Of a stretch of 52,469 bases of DNA, positions 42,790 to 52,469 are shown in pieces. Each line of letters opens with the position of its first letter. The stretch's first letter is position 1. The stretch comes from Spirogloea muscicola (taxonomy: Eukaryota; Streptophyta; Zygnematophyceae; Spirogloeales; Spirogloeaceae). The notes under the pieces were generated by a model. It made no database searches. It was not told the origin of the DNA and saw only the letters and a program-made list of their open reading frames with translations. The stretch is from contig WELB01000094.1 in NCBI GenBank assembly GCA_009602725.1, forward strand, positions 18,107 through 70,575, read 5' to 3'. The translations under genes were made by a program, and so were the position numbers.

Positions 42790-43705
42790 GGCGTGTGTGG
42801 CCAAGCACATTGTCAACATGCACATCCCCTGCTGCTGAGCTGACCCGCTCAGTGCAGGGAAAGGAGAGGAAGAAGTGGCTCATCCCAATGGGGGGCAGGG
42901 GCTGTGGAAAGCCAGCCCGAAAAGGAGTGGCCAATCGGCGGAGGGGCGCTGCCAGAACGGGGGCCGAAAGGTCCAAAGGCAGCCAGGTGCAGCCAGGAGC
43001 GGGAGGCCCGAGATGCGGCGCAGGCGGCGGGGCGGCGCGGGGGAGGGGGCCCCCCCCCACCCCCCCCCAAGTCCGGGGGGCCGGGGCGCACGTCACGTCC
43101 GACGTGGCTGCAGGGCAAGCGCTGGCCCGTCCTACGTGGCCGCCACGGCCGCGCCACAAGGAGGACCAACGCCCATGTGGCGACTCCGGCGCCCCCGCCG
43201 GCAGGCCACGCGGGACGCCACGCTGGCGGCATCGGGCGCGGCATCTTTGACGGCGGGAGTGGGGTCCGCCCGTCGTCGCCCTCAGGCCCGGGAGGCCCGG
43301 GGCCTTGCTCCGCCACACCAGCCAGCCGCCTCGCAACCCTTCCCCCCGTCCGCAGCCCGCCACGTCCCCCGCCTCGCGCCGCCCCGGCGCGCCGCGCACC
43401 GGCAGCCCCTTCGGACCTTGTCCACCTGTCCTTGTCCACCCTTGCTTGCTTGCTTTTCGGCCCCTCCGACCCTCGTCAATCTTTTCGGGTTGACGTTCAC
43501 AGCCCCCGCCCCTTTCAGACGAAAGCTGGACGAGCTTTAGTTGGTGGCAGAAGGGCTTCGTTTCGGTCATCTAGTATTCAGGCATCGAATAGCGACCCTT
43601 TATATTTTGACCCGTGGTTACTGAGCGGGTCAATCTGCTGTATGTTATATAGGTTCTGATGTGCTTGCCTCTGTACTTGGCCATTTGGCCTTCGTTTGCT
43701 TCTAA
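42790..43705. repeat. Inverted repeat pair enclosing a very GC-rich core
   Basis: The left arm (about 42790-42960) reads GGCCAAGCACATT, TGACCCGCTCAGTGCAGG, GGGGCTGTGGAAAGCCAGCC and CGAAAAGGAGTGG. The right arm (about 43440-43705) carries the same blocks in reverse: CGGCCCCTCCGACC, CTTTTCGGGTTGACG, TTCACAGCCCC, CTGAGCGGGTCAA and GTACTTGGCCATTTGG. The right arm is longer and holds the full 43521-43702 module. Between them, 42960-43440 is strikingly GC-rich, with long C and G runs. This could be a foldback element or two oppositely inserted copies. No protein of a mobile element is visible. Confidence 0.65.
43521..43702 (-). repeat. 182-bp repeat module (inverted partner of 38412-38590)
   Basis: This stretch runs from GAAAGCTGGACGAGCTTTAG through GGCAGAAGGGCTTCG, CTAGTATTCAGGCATCGAAT and TGACCCGTGGTTACTGAGCG to TGCCTCTGTACTTGGCCATT. 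It is the reverse complement of 38412-38590, 5 kb away. Confidence 0.85.
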
Positions 43706-44048
43706 TACACGAAATCTTTCAGACCGTGTCCATTCCTTTCACAGCCACTGCCGCAAATTGCACGTGCTGTTTCTTTGGGATGGCCTCTCACAGCCATTGC
43801 CGCAACGTTGGAGGAGCTGTTTCTCTTTTGGGAGAGCCACTTTCCGGCGGCCATTCTTTCTGGTTTTCGGCCACTTCAGTCGGTGTTAGCAGCAATTAGT
43901 ATCTTGCTTTTTACGCCATTCGGCCCCTCAGACCTTGTCCACTCCTTGGGGCTGGCCTCTCACAGCCACCAGTCAATTTGGAAGCGCTGTTCTCTTTCCA
44001 GCGTCCCGCAAGCCATCGTTGCATGCTATAGAATGCGGTTATCATTGA

Positions 44049-44283
44049 GTCTGCAGCGCTCCCAGGCACTCACGATTCACCAGCGTGCTGGGCGTGCATT
44101 AGCCCAGGCTAGTGGCTTCCGTGGTGGTGGTTTGGCGCCTCAGTATAGCTTGTCAGATATGCATGTGCTCACTCGGGGATATTAGTGTCCCCCTTAGCCA
44201 GCTCATTACCCAGTTAACAGGACATTTGTATAGCTAGAATTGGCCTCCCTTTCAATTTCATGCGCACCGCGCGCCTTCTCTCT
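44049..44283 (+). repeat. 235-bp repeat module, copy 2 (direct repeat of 37151-37383)
   Basis: Same orientation and nearly the same sequence as 37151-37383, including GTGGTGGTGGTTTGGCGCC, TATAGCTTGTCAGATATGCA and AGTGTCCCCCTTAGCCAGCT. Beyond it (44286-44400) the sequence continues with a block inverted relative to 37730-37835, so the order of modules differs between the two places. Confidence 0.88.
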
Positions 44284-44411
44284 TTCCTAGTCTAGGCCAC
44301 CGGCTTCCCGTGGCGGCGCTCCGGCTCCCCAAGTTAGCCTGTCGCATTTGACATGTGCTCACCGTGAATACTAACGTCACATTGTTACCTTAGCCACCGT
44401 AGCATGACCCA

Positions 44412-44575
44412 AAGGGCGGGTGCTGTGACATGGCCAGCTCAGAAAGAACGGACGAGGTCCGAAGGGCCGAAAGGCGCCCAAAGCACACAGCATATGCAAG
44501 AGACTGCAGCGCATGGGAGCTTAGTAACCCCGAGTTAGCAGCCGCAAGTTGGAGTATTTTGCAGCTGGAAATGAG
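44412..44575 (+). repeat. Repeat module with AGAAAGAACGGACGAGGTCC core, copy 3
   Basis: Same block order as 38786-38925 and 39341-39490: GGGTGCTGTGACATGGCCAG, CAGAAAGAACGGACGAGGTC, CGAAAGGCGCCCAAAGCACA, GCGCATGGGAGCTTAGTAAC and GAGTTAGCAGCCGCAAGTTG. Confidence 0.75.
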
Positions 44576-45734
44576 GCACCCGGAAGAGGCCCAGAAGCAG
44601 CAGCCAGAGGCTGAAGAAGAGTGCAGGACGACAACAAATGCAAGTGCAGCACCACTTCTCACATAGTGTGATGAAGGTGGGCTGAAGTCTCAGGCGCCAA
44701 GGCCAGAGAGTGAGGGGGGGCCAAAGTTGGCCTGGCGTAGGGCTTGCTCTGCACTGCACTCCACTCTCAATCATGGGTTGACTGACAGAAGCAAGATGGG
44801 AGGTGCAGTCGCCACCTTGAAGGGCATACCCCCAGGCCACAGTCTCCCAACAGGCCACGGAGATTCATAAGATATTACTTTGAGCTGCACATCCTGCTGT
44901 GCCTGAGCTGCAGTTCCGTGAAGCAGATGGTGGTAACACTTACTGATCACCAATGTCAGCAGGAGCAGCAAGCCTTGCAGCAATTGCACCCTCAGCGACT
45001 TGCTCGGTGCAACAAATGTGTGCTAGAGAGCTAGCTTGCGAGGTTGCTTACGAGGTTGCGGAGGTCAAGCACAGCGCTCAGTCCGGGGTGCCTTGTGGTT
45101 TCTTAATGCTGAAGTGCGCTGGACTTTCTTCTTCGTCTTTACGGAGGCCACTGTAGCATGACAGGATCCAGCTGTCCATGTACGTCACGCACTGCCAGCT
45201 CTTACTTGCAGCGCCGTTGTGATGAAGCCCTCGAAGTTGCTCTACCATGCGCCCCACACTTGCGCTCCTCTTTCCAAGTCATCCTTATCTCCATGCCATC
45301 ATTGACCAATTTATTCATGGGCCCCTAAGTCCGCTGTCTGTGAGCTCTGAGCATCTACGCACGCTGTTTGAGTGCGGCTGCCTCTTTTCTTCTTCTGCCC
45401 AACACTGCTCAGCAGCTTCTCCTCTGGTACTCTTCTTGGGCTGGCCCTCCACGGCCCACTGCGGCCTGATAAACACAGAAGTTTGCTCCAAAGGACATAA
45501 AGGTCGAGAGAGGTCAGCTAAGAAGAAGGGAAACACACTTGCGGGTAAGGATAACGGCAAGCACATCTGTGTGACGTAGGATGCCTGCTGCTACTGCTGC
45601 TGCTACCCCATTAGTAGCCATGCGTCAGCACGCAGAGGTTGCTGGTCATTGCCTGGCTTGCATATGGCAGGTTTCCAAGCCCCCCCTGTCGGAGGTCATG
45701 GAAATTAGAAAGTAAGCTCATCCTAGGTTGGCGA

Positions 45735-45850
45735 GGCACAACAGCTCTTCGATATAAGGCAGGGGCTGTAGATAGCCAGCCCAGAAAGTAGAGCTCGCCC
45801 AACCTTTTGGTGCAGAGTATGGGCCTGAGCACCAGCAGACATGCTGGCCC
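45735..45850 (+). repeat. Composite repeat fragment
   Basis: GGGGCTGTAGATAGCCAGCC and CAGAAAGTAGAG (start of the 38.8-kb type module) run straight into AGAGCTCGCCCAACCTTTTG, GTGCAGAGTATGGGCCTGAG, which matches 38572-38626 just beyond the 38412-38590 module. The joint suggests that the separate modules are parts of one longer element. Confidence 0.6.
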
Positions 45851-46718
45851 GCGGCGGTGCAAGAACAAGAGAAGAACTGCCAGCAAGTCTATCTCTGCCA
45901 AGTGCACATCCTGACTGCGTGCAGAATTTAGGCTGGCATATTGTGAGGTGTAAAGCCGATGACCTTTGCCAGGCATACATGTCAATAGCTGCTGGTAGAA
46001 TGTGACTGCAGCGGGTTGTCAGAGTGTAATCTCGCTCTGCTCTTGCGGGTGTCATGCAATATAGCCAACGCCGGGCCTTCGCACGGTTCGTGACGACCAG
46101 GCCACAACATCCAAATAGTCCGCCGCCAGGTTGTACAGCCACAGGTCAGCATAGCGTGCTACAGGATGCGGCTATCAGCGCTTGCAGGCCCTGGCTCAGA
46201 CACAACATGCTGGACGCGCCCTAAGCGAGGCCACAGGTTATTACTGGCGGTACTCCGAACCCCCAGGTTAGGCTGTCTCATTTTGATGAGCTACTCGTGG
46301 ACATTAATGAAGCCCCTGCCGCTTTGAATTGCTGTTTAGACAATGAATCCCTTTCATAGTAAGGCTTGTCGCTCCGTGTGATCCCGTTCCTTGCACTTCT
46401 TTGCATTTGGCATGGACATTCATTGGCTCGGCTGGACCTCACTCTTCATCTACAGCGCACCAAGTGCCTCTCTCTAACGTCAAGGGTGCGGCGGCGATGG
46501 CGCCCGTGGGCGTGGACTGTGCAGGCATGATGTCGGTCACCTCCACGACTCACAAAGTGCTCTTCGTTGCATTTGCGCTCACTTACAACAAGAAGAAGTG
46601 GCACTCCCAATGGGGGCAAAAGCTGCGCTCACTCACAACACTGGCGGGCCTCCAGAACCGCTCCTTCGCTCGCCTTCTCCGTGCTCTCCCCCACTCCCGC
46701 TGCCACAGGCTCGCCGCC

Positions 46719-48079
46719 ATGGCGGACCTGCTGCACGCCCTGCGCCGCGCCTGCCAGTGAGGCCCTCCCTTCCCCTGGCGCCGCTGCGTCGCCGCCGGCC
46801 TGCATGCCGGCTGTTGCACGGACGCTGCTGGCAACTCCGTCTTCACTTGGCCTGCCTCGTGCACCGTAGGTATCACACCGGGTACCCCAAGGAGCGACGT
46901 AACAGCGCCGTGTACAACTTTCACTCGGAGCGCCAGTTCGTGGATCTTCTGCAACAGGGAAGTCCAGTGGTGGTCGCCTTCACACTGCGGTAAGTTCGCT
47001 GCCAGCCTCAGCCGACCTCCTGGCTGTGTGGCAAACCAGAGACTCCGGCTTGCGTGAGGCCACTAAACATATCTGTTTCAGACGAAGGTAAGCCCTAACA
47101 GTGGCTGGGCCAAGTGCCTGCAGGTGTGCCCACACGCGGGTGCTGGATCAGGCCCTCGAGGATGCAGCAGCGGAGTGGCATCCGCATGTCCGCTTTATGC
47201 GCGTGAGTAGGACCAGCAAGCCAGATGTTCTGCCATTAATCTCGCTGTGTGATCAAGTTGCGAACATGAGGCGGATGAGCAGTACGGGCGCATTGAAGTC
47301 AGTTGGTCCTGTAGATCCCTCTTGAAGCCAGGGATTTAGCCTCGGGGTTTCTCCTCGTGCATCTGTGGTGTGCCCAATCAGTGCTGCACTTTCCATGGTG
47401 GATGAAGGTCACGGTAGCAAAACAATGTGCAGCTGCTAGTCAGAAGTACACAACACCCTCAGTAGATGCAACTTGAGATTGATTTAGATGATGCAAGCTG
47501 CTGTGGGAGTCCCTTTTTTGCAGGTCGAGTGCCCAATGTATCCGGGTTTTTGCATTGCTCGAGAGAGAACCGACTACCCATTCATTGAAATCTTCCTCAG
47601 CTCCAAAGAGGTACAAGACGAAGTCTCACATTGTCAGTTGAACTTTCTGTGGATCTGAATGTCTCCACCTTCTCTGCAGCTTTACTGTGGGGAAATATTA
47701 ATTCATAGTGCTCTTGGGCACGTTGATCTGCAGAAAGCTGAACATCTGCAGGAAGGACCAGCTTCTATCTCAAAGTACCAAGTCAGCGTGATGCCGGTAC
47801 CTCTTAGCATCCTGCATCTTAAGAGGCCTGCTCAGCGAGGCAGGTTCATAGTTGTTCATGTTAGCCTGCCCAGCTCAGAAATATGGTTGGCGGGGCTGGA
47901 AAGGGGAGCATTTGGCATCAGCAGCCTTTACTTACTGCTCTGGACATGGGCAATCTCTGGAATGTTTCCTGACCAAAGACATAGGTCAAATGTGGCAGTT
48001 CACCTATGATGTGAGTGCGTACGGCTTCCGGGAGTTCTTAAAGAAGCATGGCATTGGTGGTGGTGGTGGTACTTCCTGA
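46719..48079 (+). CDS. Small thioredoxin-fold protein without CxxC (plant/algal family)
   Basis: Six exons: 46719-46756, 46870-46989, 47124-47202, 47524-47610, 47734-47796, 47999-48079 (468 bases, 155 residues; all phases agree). The protein starts MADLLHALRRACQYHTGYPK and continues with RRNSAVYNFHSERQFVDLL, SPVVVAFTLR, LEDAAAEWHPHVRFMRVECP, MYPGFCIARERTDYPFIEIF and YDVSAYGFREFLKKHGI. The beta-strand VVVAFTL, the following helix and the strand VRFMRVEC fit a thioredoxin fold, but the usual CxxC site is replaced (RCAHTR), so it is unlikely to be a disulfide reductase. A very similar short protein of unknown role is found in land plants, from memory of the family. The ATG lies in GCCGCCATGGCG, a good start context. 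A TGTAA at 48397, about 320 bp past the stop, could be its polyadenylation signal. Confidence 0.85.
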
Positions 48080-49569
48080 GCGGCACTGCCAGCTGCTGCT
48101 ATTTGGAGATGCTGTCAGCCACCCTCTCACAGGGTTCAAAGGCAAGTCCCAGTCAATAATCAGAGCAAATGCTTGGCTTCAAATTGGGTTTCAACCAACC
48201 AGCTGAGTTGCGAGGCGTGGTGCGCAAGGCATCTGATAATATCAAGGGCGCCAAATAGACAGACTGAGCTACAGCTGCAGAGCTGAAGAGAAGGGCTAAG
48301 AAAGATGTCCGTGAAGCTTTGCTGACCTGTACACCTGATTCACACAGAGAAGTACAAGGCCTACCTGCAGCCTGATGAGCTGCAAACAAGCTGTGCTGTA
48401 AGGAGCTTTTGCTGCAACCAACTTGGACTTGCGACGTGCATGCAGCTGCGGAAGGTTAGCTTCTTGAACAGCTGGTCATTGAGTCGATGGAACTGTTGGA
48501 AACCATCACAGCAGCTCCAATCAGTACATTGCTTCTCGACGGTTGCATGAGCACGGATGCTTTCGTTGCTTCAAATCTTACTGCTGCATCTCAGCCTCGC
48601 AATATATTACTCAATGCTGCAGTAACATCTCACAGTGACAACACTGTCCTTTCCACTCATCTCAACGTTGATATAGCTGCGCACCTTTCACATGCTGCTT
48701 GTTATCAAAGACTACATTTGGCTGTTGCTGCAGCTGGTCCCCACTGGTTAGAGGTGGCAGCAATTTCATTGCAGCTGGCGATTTGAGATACATTTCGCTA
48801 TGACAGCTTTGAGGCAAGGCATGGATGTGACCTTAGAGGCCTTGGCCAGACGAGCAGAAGAGCAGGGCCACCTGTGACCTGTGTCGGCGGCCAGCTTTTG
48901 CTTACGTGTACTAGGAGGGTGAGATTTTTGGTACGCTTTCTTCGACAGAGCTGAATTTTAAGTTGCTGGCTGTCTTGCTCATGCAATAGGCAAGCCCTAA
49001 CTTAAGATTCTCCTTTTGTCGCTCACTTCTGCCTGCTTGTTTTCAGCATTAAGGTTGTACCATAGTAGTGACTCACCCTATTATCCTTGGTCTGCCGGTG
49101 GCCAAGACTGTTGTTGGCAGTATCAAGCACTTAATCAGCTTATCATTGCAGCTCGCAAACAGCACACAAAGAAGTAGCAACGACAGGAACCAGCAAGCAC
49201 TAGCCCTTAGTATGCCGCTTTCGAGATACATTGCGCACACCTTCCCCTTACGGCAGCTTGATAGTAAGCGTTACATGATAGCATATCACAAGGCAGAATG
49301 CTGAGATCTTCCCAAAACCACAGACCCATGCTCAAGCCATATTTGAAGCCGCCCCCCTCACCTGCACCTCCACTCTCCCACCCCCTCTCCCCTGCTGGTG
49401 TGTTCCTCGATGGTGTGCTCCCCGTCGAAGTAGATGCTTGCTCAATTCCCAGGATGCCACCACTTACGTTTCCAAGATGCCACCACTTAAAGAGCCTTCA
49501 ATTGGCTGTAAATTCCATGTGGTTAGGTCCGACACTTACAATAGGTATTGCCCTGTCTGCACCTGCAAC
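48080..49569. other. Intergenic, downstream of the thioredoxin-fold gene
   Basis: About 1.5 kb without a gene I can support. The first 300-400 bp are probably the 3' untranslated region of the thioredoxin-fold gene. The rest has short open frames on both strands with no family similarity. A small direct repeat (GATGCCACCACTTA, twice) lies at about 49450-49490. Confidence 0.45.
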
Positions 49570-49572
49570 ATA

Positions 49573-49988
49573 ACTCAGCAGCCCTCTGGCCCTGCCTCGA
49601 ACGTTCCCAAGCAATCCATGTGCCTCGCCGCCACCTGCCAGCAGATCGCATTTCAGATGGTGCACAAGCTGACCCACACATTGCATGCAGCACGTAAGCT
49701 AAACACGCACAGTCTTGCCATCACAGCGGTAAGTGGGAGAATGAGCAAGTACTGCCTGCCTGCTGAGACAGGGACAGGCTCGTCGTCCGCCTCTGCTGCA
49801 GCTGCCGGCAAGCCTGCAGCTGAAGCTTCCGCTTGCACTGTCCCTCTGTTTGCCAAGGGCAGCATGTCAGAGGTCCACACAATTGGCCTCCTGCTCAGGC
49901 TCTTGACCGTGACCTCCTGCCCTTCAGGCTCCTGCAGCAACAAAATCGACAGTATGAGGTCTCCAGCATAGTACATGTGATCCACTTT
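49573..49988 (-). CDS. Possible terminal exons of the coiled-coil gene, or a separate small gene
   Basis: The minus-strand stretch 49988-49725 is open (88 codons), has an acceptor (GTGGGCAG) before it and a donor (GTGATG at 49724) after it, and reads like a real protein: KVDHMYYAGDLILSILLLQ, EPEGQEVTVKSLSRRPIVWT. A short final exon (VAARHMDCLGTFEAGPEGC, stop near 49573) would join in phase 0. The coiled-coil gene just upstream could splice into it from a donor after NEEHPM (exon end 50215), also in phase 0. I do not recognise the sequence, and these links are inference. Confidence 0.35.
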
Positions 49989-50151
49989 CTGCCCACGGTA
50001 CAGATGCAAAGGGGCAGAGTACCATCAGTCATCAGCAACCCCAGGCGGTGCCAATCACAAAATAGTGCCGCTGCCATGTGCCCTGACCAGCAACACACGC
50101 CCTGACAAAAATTTGCAGAGCAAGTGCTAAATGGCAAAGTAGTAAAGAAGC

Positions 50152-52469
50152 TCATGCCGCTTTCTCAGAGCTCACTGCAGCTTGATGCCCAACCCTCCCA
50201 TAGCCTGACAGCACCATTGGGTGTTCCTCATTTACCAATATTGGTGGATCCTTTGGCTTGACTTGAGCCACCTCCTGCAATCTGAGGTCGCGCAGAGCTG
50301 GGTGCTTGTCTGGCAATGTTGACTTGACTGGGCTCCAAGGCTGCCGGCCTTCATTCTTGTGACCACTGGTTGTCTGTAGCTGCTCGTCATTTTCACCTGA
50401 TGCCTTCTGAAGCACTTCGCTTGACCTCCAAGAGTCGTCTTGCAACTCAGGCAGTGAGGCTAGCAAGCTCCCATCTTCCACAGACTTAGTCAGCTCAACA
50501 TCGGGCTCGTCGCCAGCCGATGCTGCCTCGACCTCCCCTGGTTGCTGATGCAGACTCCTGTGCAGCTGGAGCTGGCTGCTGTAGCGATTGGCGGCCTCCA
50601 TCATCTCTGCGTTGACCTCTATCAGCTTCTCAATCACCTGTGCCAATGAGGTGCCAAACGACGGGCTTTGAGCCAGTGGACGATCGCAAGCCTCGACGCC
50701 AGTTCCAATTCTACGGAAGGGGCTTGCGTCATGACAGTGACGTAATGTACGAGATGGCCTCTAACGGTTGCTGCGGTCAACCTGGCTGTGCTTGCCAACG
50801 TTGAAGCGCAGAGTACGATTGTCCTCATCAACTTGCCGCAGCGTCTGTACAGCATCGTCACGCTCCTTCACATTATCCTCACTCTGCTCCATCAACTGCC
50901 CGATCACGGTTGCCTGCATGGCGCATGCACTCATGGTGAGACAGAAAGCGCAAAACATGGTGTGCCTACGATTCAGTCCATGCTAAGCATGCTGCTGATT
51001 GAGATTCGCAAGAATGCAGACGGAAGAGCTGAAGTTTGTCACTGATCCACAGGTGATACTGTGCTGCCATGCAGCTCACTTGTCGCTCCAGTATTTGCGC
51101 ATATCGAGCGCTCTGCTCTGCCAGCTTGTCTTTCTGACAGCGTAGCTGGTCGCGCTCCCTGACCGCCGCCTGGAGCTGCTGCACAAGGTCCCTGCCAGCC
51201 ACCACCAAGCGCACACGCTAGTATCAGTGTCAGTCCTGGCAAGAAGGTGGTGGCATTCGTGTTGAAGCTGTTTGCTTTGTCCATGTCGCCAGCGCTGACT
51301 ATTAAGGGGAGCTCAGACAAGCCAGCTAAGAGCCAACACTCACTGAGCATCCTCATCGCGGCGCCGTATGTCCTGCTGCTGCACGACCGCACGAGTACGC
51401 AGCTCAAGCACCTCCTTTGCGGCCGCATCTTTTTGCTGGAGCTGCTTGAGCAACAGGACCAAATGGGGGTACAACTGCAGTCAGTGGCCTTCGTAACAGC
51501 AAAGAGAGCCGGCGTCGCCAGGGCGCCGCGCCCAGCTACCCTGCAATCGACGCTGCATCGTGCACCCTACACTCGATAAGCTCGAATACTTTCATGAGAT
51601 TGTCAGTGCCAAGTCTGTGATGAAAGGCATTGAGCTGGGCAGGCCACCCACTGCTGCTTCGAGGGCTGCCTCCGCACGCGACTGCTGCTCGGCCACCGAC
51701 GTGGCCTGCAGGCGTGCCTGCTCCACCTCGCTCTCCATCATGCGGTGCTCCTCCGCGCCCACATACTGCTCGCGGAGGACGTAGCGGCCTCCCGAGGCCG
51801 CCTCAGCAACAGGGGGGCTACGCTCCAAGCAGGCTCGCCAGCTCCAGCAGGTAGCACCAGTTCGTCACGACAAGGGTGCATCGTGCGGGGGCAGGGGGAG
51901 AGCGGCGCCTCACCAGGAGCTGCACGATGCCGGCCCAGAAGTCTTCGCTGGTCTGCACCAGAGGGCTCGCCGCGCGCGGGGGCTCAGAAGAGGCGGCACG
52001 GCTCGAGCAGGGCTATCAGTGAGAGAGGCCGACGCCGTGCGGAGCTCCCAGACCGCTGAGCCCTGAGCCCTGAGCCCTGAGCCCGACGTGATCGGTGCAG
52101 CATGCCGCATCAGTCCCCGCTGCGGGCTCCCGATCAAGGACTGATGGGCCTCGACGGCGACTACAGCGACAGCCCCGAGCCGGCTTGCAGGTGGGCAGGC
52201 GGCAGTGAGGGGCCCGGCGCAGCCACCACCTGGCTCTCGCGCTGCAGGCACAGCGCCGTGACGGCGACCAGGTCTTGGTGCAGGCCCGCCGCGCGCCTGC
52301 AGGTGCCGCACCAAAGCCGGCCCCCACCGCCATCAGTCGCGCGGCCAGCGCTGCTGGCAGGCCGTCGCCCGGCGCAGCACGGGGAGGGCCTGCGAGCCAT
52401 CGCGCGCTCACTCCTGCCACATGGCCGCGCCGTCGCGGTCGGGCAGCGCGGCGGCGCCGGCGCGCAGGC
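50152..52469 (-). CDS. Coiled-coil protein, 5' end outside window
   Basis: Exons, as far as they can be followed: 52469-52412 (partial), 52296-52230, 51952-51914, 51801-about 51655, 51474-51344, 51191-51080, 50913-50782, 50637-50152. Phases agree except around 51.6 kb, where another small exon (LMKVFELIE) may be missing. The protein is largely coiled coil: LHQDLVAVTALCLQRESQ, REQYVGAEEHRMMESEVEQA, LLLKQLQQKDAAAKEVLELR, DLVQQLQAAVRERDQLRCQK, IGQLMEQSEDNVKERDDAVQ and VIEKLIEVNAEMMEAANRYS. The C-terminal 120 residues are acidic and probably disordered. I cannot name a family; a structural, golgin-like or basal-body protein would all be possible. The stop at 50152 is only one option (see the entry at 49573-49988). 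Confidence 0.65.
52057..52084 (+). repeat. Four perfect copies of TGAGCCC in an intron
   Basis: TGAGCCC is repeated four times without error inside the intron between the exons ending at 52230 and starting at 51952 of the coiled-coil gene. It is not a telomere repeat of the TTTAGGG type. Probably a neutral minisatellite. Confidence 0.85.

Larger units (their letters stand above)
42337..46718. other. Repeat-rich intergenic tract, right part
   Basis: About 4.4 kb between the divergently placed cupredoxin and thioredoxin-fold genes. It contains the copies at 42551-42640, 42790-42960, 43440-43705, 44049-44283, 44286-44400, 44412-44575 and 45735-45850, and a GC-rich core at 42960-43440. Around 46600 the phrase AAGAAGTGGCACTCCCAATG repeats one found near 37975 and, less exactly, near 42870. 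Open frames over 200 codons near 43 kb are explained by the GC-rich composition. From 44.6 to 46.5 kb I see mostly unique sequence and no convincing gene. Confidence 0.55.

Noticed and set aside
42767-43659. Long open frames on both strands (about 267 codons minus, 251 codons plus).
   Set aside because: The stretch is extremely GC-rich, so stop codons are rare in every frame. The encoded sequences are low-complexity Pro/Arg/Gly/Ala and include translated repeat sequence; no family or splice support.
44535-44989. Minus-strand open frames with segments such as LKVISYESPWPVGRLWPGG.
   Set aside because: Partly repeat sequence, no splice-consistent continuation and no family I recognise.
36500-46600. 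A CRISPR array or a bacterial mobile island as an explanation for the regularly occurring repeats.
   Set aside because: Repeats are irregularly spaced, vary in length and orientation, and the neighbouring genes are eukaryotic with introns.
52057-52084. TGAGCCC repeats as possible telomeric sequence.
   Set aside because: Only four units, inside an intron, and not TTTAGGG or a simple variant of it.

Overview
The window is nuclear DNA of a eukaryote, most likely a green alga. Its genes are split by many short introns of roughly 50-300 bp (mostly GT-AG), and its proteins resemble land-plant families (plant-type VPS13, CAMTA, a plant cysteine-rich family, a plant thioredoxin-fold family). I cannot fix the lineage from sequence alone; a trebouxiophyte-like alga is a guess. 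Gene models were built by hand by matching splice sites, reading phase and family similarity. No alignment or search was run.

Layout. (1) 57-811, plus strand: the 3' end of an unrecognised gene. (2) 2309-26472, minus strand: one very large gene, a complete plant-type VPS13 lipid-transfer protein (about 63 exons, about 4,609 residues), whose 3' end converges on gene 1. (3) 27652-29311, minus: a five-exon gene of the plant cysteine-rich DUF8204-like family. (4) 31090-36834, minus: a twelve-exon CAMTA calmodulin-binding transcription activator with CG-1, TIG, ankyrin, IQ and calmodulin-binding parts all present. (5) 36.8-46.6 kb: a repeat-rich tract with interspersed copies of several repeat modules in both orientations, including an inverted pair around a very GC-rich core. 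A secreted cupredoxin gene with a cysteine-rich tail sits inside this tract (41009-42336, minus). (6) 46719-48079, plus: a small thioredoxin-fold protein without a CxxC site. (7) About 49.7-52.47 kb, minus: a coiled-coil protein gene whose 5' end lies outside the window.

The genes do not form an operon or an obvious pathway. VPS13 (membrane-contact lipid transfer), CAMTA (calcium/calmodulin-responsive transcription) and the cupredoxin (secreted copper protein) are independent genes that happen to be neighbours. The features most worth a second look are the cupredoxin/cysteine-tail fusion, the repeat families of the 36.5-46.6 kb tract (one copy lies in CAMTA intron 1), two GC-AG introns whose phases are confirmed by protein similarity, and a perfect 18-bp hairpin just downstream of the DUF8204-like gene.
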